From: Marinifilum sp. N1E240
Lineage (GTDB): Bacteria > Bacteroidota > Bacteroidia > Bacteroidales > Marinifilaceae
Direction of reading: 5' to 3'
DNA: 64,000 nt
Assembly (NCBI RefSeq): GCF_009295825.1
Contig: NZ_WHKF01000001.1
Location: 523,088-587,087, forward strand
The notes below the pieces were generated by a model. That model saw only the letters and a program-made list of their open reading frames with translations. It had not been told where the DNA came from and searched no databases. Made by a program: the position numbers and the translations under genes. Shown here one piece after another: positions 17,838-25,569 of the stretch (its first letter is position 1; every line of letters begins with the position of its first letter).

Positions 17838-18455
17838 ATGTTGATTATTGGAATTGCCGGAGGAACCGGTTCCGGGAAAACTACAGTAGTTAGAAAAATA
17901 ATAGAAAGATTACCTCAAGGAGAAGTGGCCGTTTTGCCACAAGATTCTTACTATAGAGATAATGCTCACCTTCAGTTAGAAGAAAGACAAGAAATGAATT
18001 TTGATCATCCTCATTCAATTGAGTTTGAATTGTTAGTTGAACACTTAAGGCAGTTGAAGAAAGGTGAAGCCATAGATCAACCTATTTATTCATATTTAAC
18101 TTGCTTGCGTTCTGAGGAAACCATTAAGGTGGAGCCAAAGGAGGTTGTAATTGTTGAAGGTATATTGGCTTTAACACAACCTGAGTTACGCGATTTGATG
18201 GATATTATGGTTTTTGTTGACTGTGATGCCGATGACAGGTTGAATAGAGTAATAAAAAGAGATATTGTAGAGAGAGGGAGATCGGTGAACAAGGTTTTAG
18301 ACAGATATGAAAAAACGGTTAAGCCAATGCACTTACAATTTATTGAACCTACAAAAAGATATGCTGATATTATTGTACCACAAGGAGGTAACAATATTGT
18401 GGCGATTGACATCTTAACTCATTACATTCAGAAAAATTTAAAAGTTGAATTGTAA
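17838..18455 (+). CDS. udk: Uridine kinase
   Basis: The 205-residue enzyme phosphorylates uridine and cytidine with a nucleoside triphosphate in pyrimidine salvage. The P-loop GGTGSGKTT lies at residues 8-16, followed by QDSYYRD, NFDHPHSIEF, the YSYLTCLR segment and the VIVEGILAL strand. All are standard family features. It is on the plus strand after the divergent manA/Dabb pair, with a terminator-like hairpin after it. Confidence 0.94.
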   Translation: MLIIGIAGGTGSGKTTVVRKIIERLPQGEVAVLPQDSYYRDNAHLQLEERQEMNFDHPHSIEFELLVEHLRQLKKGEAIDQPIYSYLTCLRSEETIKVEPKEVVIVEGILALTQPELRDLMDIMVFVDCDADDRLNRVIKRDIVERGRSVNKVLDRYEKTVKPMHLQFIEPTKRYADIIVPQGGNNIVAIDILTHYIQKNLKVEL

Positions 18456-18473
18456 ACTGTTGATAAGATTTGT

Positions 18474-18500
18474 AAAGGAGGCTTTGTAAATGTCTCCTTT
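18474..18500 (+). terminator. Terminator after udk
   Basis: AAAGGAG pairs with CTCCTTT across a 13-base loop that itself is AT-rich, followed by a T run to about 18504. It is 19 bases after the udk stop codon. Confidence 0.65.
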
Positions 18501-18539
18501 TTTTATAACTTTTGATTTTGTTTATGATAAATCTTAATC

Positions 18540-19262
18540 ATGCTGAATAAAATTAAAGCTGAGAGTTTACTCTTTATTGATATCGAAACGGTGTCGGGTC
18601 AAGATTCTTTTGAAACTTTATCGCCAAAGCTACAAGAGCTTTGGGAGAAAAAATCCAATTATTTTAGATCGGAAGAGGAGAGTGCCGCAGATGTATATCA
18701 ACGATCGGGTATTTACGCTGAATTTGGTAAAATAGTGTGCATCTCAACAGGAATGATAGCACAGAAAGATGGAATTAGGAAGTTTATAGCAAAATCATTT
18801 TATGGAGATGATGAGAAGAGATTGCTGGAAGATTTTGCAGATATGCTTACTCGATTTTGCACAAAACCAAACCGAAACTTATGTGCCCATAATGGTAAAG
18901 AATTCGATTTTCCGTATATAGCAAGGCGCATGTTGGTTAATGGAGTGAAATTGCCAGAAGTGCTTGATATTGCTGGAAAGAAACCTTGGGAAGTACAGTT
19001 TGTCGATACTATGGAACTGTGGAAATTTGGAGATTACAAACATTACACATCGCTTGCTCTTTTGTGTGAAGTATTTGATATTCCTACTCCAAAAGATGAT
19101 ATTGATGGCTCAATGGTTGGTGAGGTGTATTGGAATGATAAGGATATTGAGCGGATAGCAATTTATTGTGAAAAGGATATTCTGGCAACCGCACAGTTGT
19201 TTTTAAGATACCAGGGACAAGAGTTGATTCCTGAAGAAAATTTCGAAAGAATATTATTGTAA
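18540..19262 (+). CDS. PolB-type 3'-5' exonuclease domain protein
   Basis: This 240-residue protein is a stand-alone DnaQ/PolB-like exonuclease of the DEDDy type. The ExoI motif is LFIDIETVSG (Asp and Glu), the ExoII region is AHNGKEFDFPYIARR, and the ExoIII region is YCEKDILATAQLF with the Tyr and Asp. There is no polymerase domain. It probably acts in repair or RNA/DNA clean-up in the cytoplasm. Neighbours give no operon clue. Confidence 0.83.
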   Translation: MLNKIKAESLLFIDIETVSGQDSFETLSPKLQELWEKKSNYFRSEEESAADVYQRSGIYAEFGKIVCISTGMIAQKDGIRKFIAKSFYGDDEKRLLEDFADMLTRFCTKPNRNLCAHNGKEFDFPYIARRMLVNGVKLPEVLDIAGKKPWEVQFVDTMELWKFGDYKHYTSLALLCEVFDIPTPKDDIDGSMVGEVYWNDKDIERIAIYCEKDILATAQLFLRYQGQELIPEENFERILL

Positions 19263-19360
19263 TCCTCTTGTTATTGTACAATAAATTGAGTTTTTTCGTG
19301 TTAGTCTTACGGGTAATATATTTTTATCTGAACTAAAGTTTAAACTAAAAGATATTAGAA

Positions 19361-20473
19361 ATGAATCGTTCATTTTATAAAAGGTTATCATTTGCCGCAC
19401 TTATTGTGGGAAGTATGTTTATGTACTCATGCGGAAGTAGCAGTAGCGGTGGCGATGATGAGGATTTTGAATTTAAATCGTCTGATTTAACCAACAAATA
19501 CTGGTATGCCAACCCTTATTTGTCCTCAGATTACGATCGCGATGACGAACTAATAGTTTATCGATTTGAAGGCGGAGGTGTTTTAAAGAAACAGGAATTT
19601 AGTGGGCGTAGAGATAAAGTTGTAGGGGAGTGGAGTCTTGTAGACAATGAGCTGGTAATTGAAGATGAATCTATCTCGCTTACAGATAGACAGGAGTGGT
19701 TTATACAGTCAAAATCAACCAGTTCATATCTTAAATTGAATAGTTCAAGTGGTACAAGAGAGTTTTATACGGATATAGATGATTTGAATGATGTGACAGC
19801 TGATGCTTATGTTGTAAATGATCTTCGTTTGGTAAATAATGCATATGAATCATCGTTTCGAAATGAGTATGCGGTTTACGGAGCAGAATTAAGTCAGGTA
19901 AAAGTTTTACCCAACGAATCAACAACTATTGAATTGGAAGATTTTACAGATTTTCAGGGAGAGAAGGTATACTATTTAAAAGAGAGCGATAGAGAGGAAT
20001 ATTTCGATGCTTATCCAGGGAGTCAGACTGTAAAGTTTTTCCTGAAAGCAAACGGGGAAAATTACAAGTTGGAAGATCAGATGTATAGTGAAGCTATTGC
20101 AGCCTTAGATAATTTTTCTACAACGGCTACACATGCTAGCGCTAGTGGAAGTGTTACAATTAATTGGAAAGCCATTGACGAAGATGATATCTATTATTAC
20201 GTTGAAATATTAGATAAGAATGGTAATGAGTATCAACCTAATTTTAGAAGTACACGTCAACCTGCTGTTGCTGGTGAAGATAAGGTGTTGACTATAGACA
20301 ATTCAATTGCTAATGAATTGGAAGCTCTAAGTGAATTGGAAGTTGGTGAAGATTACTTTGTGAAAATTACTGGTTTTAAATATGAAGACGATATTGATCC
20401 GAATAACAGTTCAAATAAGGAGATGAATATTCAGGCTGTAACTCGCTACGTTTTTAAAGCGGGAGTTTGGTAG
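19361..20473 (+). CDS. Lipoprotein of unknown function
   Basis: The 370-residue protein has a lipoprotein signal peptide, with lipobox YS-Cys24 followed by a Ser/Gly/Asp stretch (GSSSSGGDDED). Such an acidic tail after the lipid cysteine is a surface-export signal in several Bacteroidota. The middle part (about 40-130) contains strands resembling lipocalin-like DUF domains, and the C-terminal part (about 240-365) resembles a fibronectin-type sandwich. No enzymatic motif is seen. A strong terminator follows. Confidence 0.65.
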   Translation: MNRSFYKRLSFAALIVGSMFMYSCGSSSSGGDDEDFEFKSSDLTNKYWYANPYLSSDYDRDDELIVYRFEGGGVLKKQEFSGRRDKVVGEWSLVDNELVIEDESISLTDRQEWFIQSKSTSSYLKLNSSSGTREFYTDIDDLNDVTADAYVVNDLRLVNNAYESSFRNEYAVYGAELSQVKVLPNESTTIELEDFTDFQGEKVYYLKESDREEYFDAYPGSQTVKFFLKANGENYKLEDQMYSEAIAALDNFSTTATHASASGSVTINWKAIDEDDIYYYVEILDKNGNEYQPNFRSTRQPAVAGEDKVLTIDNSIANELEALSELEVGEDYFVKITGFKYEDDIDPNNSSNKEMNIQAVTRYVFKAGVW

Positions 20474-20493
20474 ATTTCAAAGAAATATAAATC

Positions 20494-20521
20494 AAAAACT
20501 CCGCTATAAGCGGAGTTTTTT
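20494..20521. terminator. Hairpin terminator
   Basis: The stem ACTCCGCT pairs with AGCGGAGT around a 3-base loop, with A-rich 5' and T-rich 3' flanks. It lies between two convergent genes and can act in both directions. Confidence 0.82.
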
Positions 20522-20528
20522 GTATCAT

Positions 20529-21338
20529 TTAATCAAGAACAAAATACTCAATGGTTTTTACCAATAATTTTGGTTGTTCGGCATGAACCCAATGTCCTGC
20601 ATTCGGAATTGTAGTAACCTCGGCATAAGGGAAAATGGTTCTAATTAAATTGTGATCATCATCGGTAATGTAGTTCGATTTAGCACCTTTTATAAACAGA
20701 ACCGGAAAGCCTGTAATTCCTTTTCCATGTGTAAAGTCATCCTTATTCATTCCATCCATTATTTGAGGAAGGAATTTACTGATGGTTTCAATGTTTAATT
20801 TCCAGGTAAATCTTTTTTCTTCGTCTCTTTTTAAATTTTTCAAGAGAAATTGACGTACCCTTTCGCTTTGAATGCTCTCTGATAATTTATGATCTATTTC
20901 GGTTCTTGATTTAAAATTCTGTAAATCAAGATTTAGCATTGCAGAAATAATGGTGTTGTGATCTATAGTTTGTGGAGCGTAATCAGAAATTTTGCTGTAG
21001 TTTTTTGGAGCAATATCAGCCACTAACAGGTTACTTACTTTTTCGGGATGCTCGGCAGCAAAAAACATTACCGTTTTACCTCCCATCGAATGACCAACTA
21101 ATGTTGCTTTTTCAATTTCATGATCATCCATGAATTCCAATAAATCTTCTTTTAAGTCCTGATAAGTGTGAGAATCGGAGTGTGGAGAAGCTCCATGATT
21201 TCTTTGATCGATAATGTAAACTTCAAAATTTGAGGCGAGATCTTTTGCTACACTCAACCAATTATCTGACGAACCGTAAAGTCCGTGGACTATAATAAGA
21301 GGATAACCTTCTCCAATTTTTCTAAAATTAAGCTTCAT
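20529..21338 (-). CDS. Alpha/beta hydrolase
   Basis: The 269-residue protein shows the alpha/beta hydrolase fold: the oxyanion region VHGLYGSSDNW, the nucleophile elbow VGHSMGGKT (Ser) and a late His in NAGHWVHAEQP. The order matches YbfF/esterase-type members. The start at 21338 (MKLNFRKIGEGYPLI) is preferred because an earlier in-frame Met at 21395 falls inside the pdxJ terminator hairpin. The substrate is not known; many relatives cleave short acyl esters. It follows pdxJ on the same strand. Confidence 0.83.
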   Translation of the reverse strand: MKLNFRKIGEGYPLIIVHGLYGSSDNWLSVAKDLASNFEVYIIDQRNHGASPHSDSHTYQDLKEDLLEFMDDHEIEKATLVGHSMGGKTVMFFAAEHPEKVSNLLVADIAPKNYSKISDYAPQTIDHNTIISAMLNLDLQNFKSRTEIDHKLSESIQSERVRQFLLKNLKRDEEKRFTWKLNIETISKFLPQIMDGMNKDDFTHGKGITGFPVLFIKGAKSNYITDDDHNLIRTIFPYAEVTTIPNAGHWVHAEQPKLLVKTIEYFVLD

Positions 21339-21376
21339 AGAATAAAGATATAACAGATCTTTAAAATCAAAAAAGA

Positions 21377-21399
21377 AAGGATGCCTTTTGAGCATCCTT
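21377..21399 (-). terminator. Terminator after pdxJ
   Basis: AAGGATGC pairs with GCATCCTT around a 7-base loop, 23 bases past the pdxJ stop on the minus strand and before the hydrolase start, followed by a T-rich stretch. Confidence 0.7.
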
Positions 21400-21421
21400 A
21401 TATTTTTATCAAATGTGTATC

Positions 21422-22135
21422 CTATTTAAGACACTTGCGATACATCTGAATTGTATTTTCCAATCCAAAATAAAGAGAGTCGGATATTAGTGCGTGACCA
21501 ATTGACACTTCAGCTAAATTAGGAATGTTTTTGTAGAAAAAATTAAGATTCTCCAAACTCAAATCATGTCCGGCATTAATTTCTAATCCAAGTTCCGAAG
21601 CTCTTTGTGCAGCAATAACAAATGGGCGAATTGCCTCTTGTTTGTTAATAGGATAGTTAGTTGCATATGGTTCTGTGTATAGCTCAATTCTATCTGTTCC
21701 GGTAGCTACAGCTCCTTCGATATTTGCCAAATCTGTATCTACAAAAATGGATGTTCTAATTCCTTCGGCTTTAAATTTAGAGATAACTTCAATTAAAAAA
21801 TCTTTATTCTTAACCGTATCCCAACCTGCATTTGAGGTTATGGCTTCAGGTGGGTCTGGAACTAATGTAACCTGATCAGGTTTGATATCGATAACCATAT
21901 CAATAAAATCTTTTGAAGGATATCCCTCAATATTGAATTCAGTACTAACCAAAGGATTTAAATCAATAACATCCTGATATCTAATATGTCTTTCATCTGG
22001 ACGCGGGTGAATTGTAATTCCTTCAGCTCCAAATCTTTCGCAGTTAACTGCAGCCTCGCATACATTAGGAGTATTACCGCCTCGGGCGTTTCTTAATGTC
22101 GCAATTTTGTTTATATTTACACTAAGTCTGGTCAT
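21422..22135 (-). CDS. pdxJ: Pyridoxine 5'-phosphate synthase
   Basis: PdxJ condenses 1-deoxyxylulose 5-phosphate with 3-amino-2-oxopropyl phosphate in vitamin B6 synthesis. The 237-residue TIM-barrel protein starts [20 protein letters not shown], has the HPRPDERHI motif and the [12 protein letters not shown] motif near the active site, all standard. It is the first gene of a leftward pair with an alpha/beta hydrolase. Confidence 0.95.
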   Translation of the reverse strand: MTRLSVNINKIATLRNARGGNTPNVCEAAVNCERFGAEGITIHPRPDERHIRYQDVIDLNPLVSTEFNIEGYPSKDFIDMVIDIKPDQVTLVPDPPEAITSNAGWDTVKNKDFLIEVISKFKAEGIRTSIFVDTDLANIEGAVATGTDRIELYTEPYATNYPINKQEAIRPFVIAAQRASELGLEINAGHDLSLENLNFFYKNIPNLAEVSIGHALISDSLYFGLENTIQMYRKCLK

Positions 22136-22245
22136 ATTTATGAAATCTTAATAAATAGAATGACAGGTAAATTTAGTTCATTTTGCCATGAAACTGATCT
22201 TACCTTGCGGCAAAAATAAAAGTAATTCCTAGAAAACAGGTATAT

Positions 22246-22911
22246 ATGATAGCAAAAGATTTAATTTCTGATGTTGTTCCGGTACTAAGAGAGACTGATA
22301 CTGGCATACAAGCGTTAAACTGGATGGAAATATTCAGAGTATCGCATTTGCCAATTGTAAAGGGCGATGAGTTTCTGGGTTTAATTTCTGATAATGATAT
22401 TTACGATCTAAATAAGGCAGAAGAACCAATTGGTGACCAAAAGCTTTCTTTGTTTAGTCCATATGTAATGGAGAATCATCATATTTATGATGTTATTGAA
22501 ATTATTTCAAGATTAAAACTTACTGTTATACCAGTTCTGGAAGATGAGAAAACCTACCTGGGCTTAATTACTTTAAACGATTTGATGCAATATATTGAGC
22601 GAATCTTTTCAGTAAGAGAACCTGGTGGAATTATAGTTCTCGATTTAAATTCTGTCGATTATTCATTAAGCGAAATATCAAGGATAGTAGAAAGTAACGA
22701 TGCAAAAATTTTAAGTCTGTATGTAAAATCTTCTACTGATTCAAAAAAAATAGAGTTAACGATTAAGGTCAACCGAAGTAACCTCACATCTATCATTCAA
22801 ACCTTTCTACGCTACGATTATACGATCAAATCAACTTATGTTCGCGAGGATGATATGAAGGACATGTTGGAAGATCGATACAATTCTTTTATGCGTTTTT
22901 TGAACATCTAA
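22246..22911 (+). CDS. CBS-domain protein with C-terminal ACT-like region
   Basis: The 221-residue protein has two CBS motifs in its first 135 residues (for example LPIVKGDEFLGLISDNDIYD and VIPVLEDEKTYLGLITLNDL), which usually bind adenosine nucleotides. A C-terminal ACT-like segment (IIVLDLNSVDYSLSEISRIV) may sense a small molecule. It has no membrane or catalytic domain. The gene lies directly upstream of nadK on the same strand, so a role in sensing energy or nucleotide level is plausible but unproven. Confidence 0.75.
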   Translation: MIAKDLISDVVPVLRETDTGIQALNWMEIFRVSHLPIVKGDEFLGLISDNDIYDLNKAEEPIGDQKLSLFSPYVMENHHIYDVIEIISRLKLTVIPVLEDEKTYLGLITLNDLMQYIERIFSVREPGGIIVLDLNSVDYSLSEISRIVESNDAKILSLYVKSSTDSKKIELTIKVNRSNLTSIIQTFLRYDYTIKSTYVREDDMKDMLEDRYNSFMRFLNI

Positions 22912-22943
22912 CCAATATTAAACTGCTTTTCTCCGTTTAGGTC

Positions 22944-22973
22944 TTTGAAGACTTGTAGAATCATTTATATTTG
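22944..22973 (+). promoter_or_regulatory. Candidate promoter for nadK
   Basis: TTTG at 22944-22947 is followed after 18 bp by TATATTTG at 22966-22973, close to the Bacteroidota TTTG-N19-TAnnTTTG pattern. The nadK start is 58 bp further downstream. Confidence 0.45.
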
Positions 22974-23031
22974 CTGTTGACTTATTTTATTAATAAGAAA
23001 AAGAACACTTTTACGATCAAACTACAAAACG

Positions 23032-23916
23032 ATGAAAATAGCCTTGTTTGGTAAATTGTTTAATGAAAATTTTACCGAAAGTTTTAAGCTGATGTTTGAT
23101 GTATTTTCGAAGCATGATGTGGAGATATACATTTATCAACCATTTTACGATTTTTTAATTAGAGAAATAAATTTTAAACCACCGGTTCATGGCTATTTTA
23201 ATGGTTTTGATAGCCTTGATAAAGATGTGAAGTTCGTGTTCTCGATAGGTGGTGACGGAACCTTTTTAGATGCTGTAACCATTGTTCGAGATTCAGAGAT
23301 TCCTATTGTTGGAATAAATAGTGGGCGACTAGGATTTATGGCTGACATAGCTAAAGATGAAATTCCACAGGCTTTAACCGATATTTTTACAGGTGAATAT
23401 TCTATTGAGGAGAGGAGTTTATTGCAATTGGAAACTTCTAAAAATGGATTGTTTGATGAGTTTAATTATGCTTTAAACGAATTTACAGTTCATAAGAAGG
23501 ACTCGGCTTCGATGATAACTATTCATACCTACCTAAACAATGAATACTTAAATTCTTATTGGGCGGATGGATTAATTATTGCAACTCCAACAGGATCTAC
23601 TGCTTATTCTTTAAGTGTTGGCGGTCCGATTCTTATTCCTAATACACAAAATTTTATCATCTCTCCAATTTCTCCACACAATCTTACAGTGCGACCAATT
23701 GTTGTTCCAAATCATCATGAAATAACACTAAGGGTTGAAGGACGAAGTGATACTTATCTGGCTTCCTTAGATTCTCGTTCTTGCACTTTTGAGTCTTCAA
23801 TTGAACTTAAAATAAAAAGGTCAGATTTCCAGATAAAGGTGTTGAAACTGAAAACTCACAGTTTTTACGGAACCTTGAGAAATAAACTGATGTGGGGTGT
23901 TGATAAACGTAATTAA
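23032..23916 (+). CDS. nadK: NAD kinase
   Basis: The enzyme phosphorylates NAD to NADP. The 294-residue protein has the diagnostic GGDG motif at residues 73-76 (IGGDGTFLDA), followed by GRLGFMA, the conserved ALNEFTVH region and the PTGSTAYSLS segment that lines the active site. It is encoded after the CBS gene and before the envelope operon. Confidence 0.95.
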   Translation: MKIALFGKLFNENFTESFKLMFDVFSKHDVEIYIYQPFYDFLIREINFKPPVHGYFNGFDSLDKDVKFVFSIGGDGTFLDAVTIVRDSEIPIVGINSGRLGFMADIAKDEIPQALTDIFTGEYSIEERSLLQLETSKNGLFDEFNYALNEFTVHKKDSASMITIHTYLNNEYLNSYWADGLIIATPTGSTAYSLSVGGPILIPNTQNFIISPISPHNLTVRPIVVPNHHEITLRVEGRSDTYLASLDSRSCTFESSIELKIKRSDFQIKVLKLKTHSFYGTLRNKLMWGVDKRN

Positions 23917-24009
23917 TAATCTCAAATACATTGATTTTCATTTTAACAAAATTTAACGGAAGACTCATTTAATTTTACTTCTGAAATAAGGTTTTTTAAG
24001 ATTATATGT

Positions 24010-24017
24010 TACTTTTG
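24010..24017 (+). promoter_or_regulatory. Candidate -7 element upstream of the uppS-bamA operon
   Basis: TACTTTTG matches TAnnTTTG exactly, 65 bp before the most likely start of the first gene. No good -33 TTTG lies at the expected distance, so the assignment is tentative. Confidence 0.35.
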
Positions 24018-24081
24018 TAGCTTGTGAATGAATTTAGGGTGATTGTATCCTAATCATATCAATGGTTATAGGGATTTGAAC

Positions 24082-24795
24082 ATGAAAAACGAATTCATTT
24101 ACATGGAGAAAAAAAACAAACTGCTGTTCATGCATAAACTGATTTTGGGAATACTGTTTTTAGTCGTTAGTAGTACGGCATTTACGCAAACCAAAGCAGA
24201 ATTAGGTTTTTATGGAGGTGTTGGCTATTATATGGGCGATATCAATCCAACATACCATTTTTATTCAAGCTCAGTTGCTATAGGAGGAATTTATCGATAC
24301 AATTTTAATTCTCGATATTCTCTTAGAGCTGGAATGATTTTCTCTGGATTAAGTGGTGAAGATAGAGATTTTAAAAATCAATACCAGCAAAGTAGAGGAG
24401 CGTCTTTTGATACTGATTTGGTTGATTTGTCCTTACAAGGTGAATTTAATTTTCAACCATTTTGGTCACCAGGAAAATCGAAAACAAAAAGGCTGGTGCC
24501 TTATGTAACAGCAGGTATTGGATATATAGCTCCAAGTAGTACAGAATCCTCGTTTACCATACCTATGGGAGCTGGGTTTAAATACAATCTTGGAGGAAGA
24601 TGGACTGCAGCATTGGAATGGAGTTTTAGAAAAACTTTCACCGATGATCTGGATCATTTAGATGATCCAAATAATTTTAACGAACGCAATTTAATGCACA
24701 ATAACGATTGGGCATCCTTTTTCGGAATCATGATTAGTTATAAACTGTTTCCAGATAATGAGGAGTGTCATTCATACGGTCGATTTGTAAAATAA
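24082..24795 (+). CDS. DUF6089-family outer membrane protein
   Basis: The protein has a signal peptide (hydrophobic stretch ILGILFLVVSSTAF, cut near TQ) and a mature domain of about 200 residues with alternating beta strands, resembling a small outer-membrane barrel (LGFYGGVGYYMGDINP near the mature N-terminus, typical of DUF6089). The start is uncertain: an upstream in-frame TTG at 24043 exists, ATG codons follow at 24082, 24103 and 24130, and the last two also give plausible signal peptides. It sits three bases before uppS, so it belongs to the envelope-biogenesis operon. Confidence 0.72.
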   Translation: MKNEFIYMEKKNKLLFMHKLILGILFLVVSSTAFTQTKAELGFYGGVGYYMGDINPTYHFYSSSVAIGGIYRYNFNSRYSLRAGMIFSGLSGEDRDFKNQYQQSRGASFDTDLVDLSLQGEFNFQPFWSPGKSKTKRLVPYVTAGIGYIAPSSTESSFTIPMGAGFKYNLGGRWTAALEWSFRKTFTDDLDHLDDPNNFNERNLMHNNDWASFFGIMISYKLFPDNEECHSYGRFVK

Positions 24796-24798
24796 TAT

Positions 24799-25545
24799 AT
24801 GTCATTCAAAGATAAAATCATAAAAGAACGATTGCCGAATCATTTGGCAATAATTATGGATGGAAATGGTCGTTGGGCAAAGATGCGAGGCGAACATAGA
24901 ATAATTGGACATCAGAATGGCGTTGAGGCAGTACGCCAAACAGTTGAAGGTGCTGCTGAATTAGGAATTTCTTATCTCACTCTTTATGCTTTTTCCACAG
25001 AGAATTGGAATCGTCCTCAGGATGAGATTTTGGGATTAATGTCTTTGCTTGTTGAGGCGATAGAGAACGAAACTCCAACTTTAATGAAGAACAATGTTCG
25101 ATTAAAGGCAATTGGAGATTTAGAGAGTTTACCAGAAGAGGTAAGGGAGAAATTACAAGGAACAATTGACAATACAGCGAAAAATACCGGCTTAACCTTG
25201 GTGTTAGCTTTAAGTTATAGTTCTCGTTGGGAGATTATGAATGCAGTTGGTAAGATTGCAGAAAAGGTTCATTCTGGTGATTTAGCTCCAGAGGATGTCA
25301 ATGAATCTATTTTTGAAAGCCATCTTACAACCAGTGGAATTCCAGATCCGGAATTGATGATTAGAACCAGTGGTGAGAATAGAATTAGTAATTTTTTACT
25401 TTGGCAGTTAGCATATTCAGAATTGTATTTTACGGATCTGTTTTGGCCTGACTTTACAAAGGAAGAGCTATATAAGGCACTTTTGAATTATCAAAGTCGT
25501 GAAAGACGATTTGGTAAAACAAGTGAACAATTAAACGATAATTAA
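24799..25545 (+). CDS. uppS: Isoprenyl transferase (undecaprenyl diphosphate synthase)
   Basis: The enzyme builds the C55 lipid carrier needed for peptidoglycan and surface polysaccharides. The 248 residues include the pyrophosphate-binding DGNGRWAK at 21-28 with catalytic Asp21, the [11 protein letters not shown] segment and the late [15 protein letters not shown] motif. In many Bacteroidota uppS is next to bamA, exactly as here (24 bp before bamA). Confidence 0.95.
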   Translation: MSFKDKIIKERLPNHLAIIMDGNGRWAKMRGEHRIIGHQNGVEAVRQTVEGAAELGISYLTLYAFSTENWNRPQDEILGLMSLLVEAIENETPTLMKNNVRLKAIGDLESLPEEVREKLQGTIDNTAKNTGLTLVLALSYSSRWEIMNAVGKIAEKVHSGDLAPEDVNESIFESHLTTSGIPDPELMIRTSGENRISNFLLWQLAYSELYFTDLFWPDFTKEELYKALLNYQSRERRFGKTSEQLNDN

Positions 25546-25569
25546 GCATTAACCATTATAACTATAGTA

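Noticed and set aside
21339-21395. N-terminal extension of the alpha/beta hydrolase
   Set aside because: The earlier Met falls within the pdxJ terminator, and the added residues (MLKRHPFFFDF) are not family-like.
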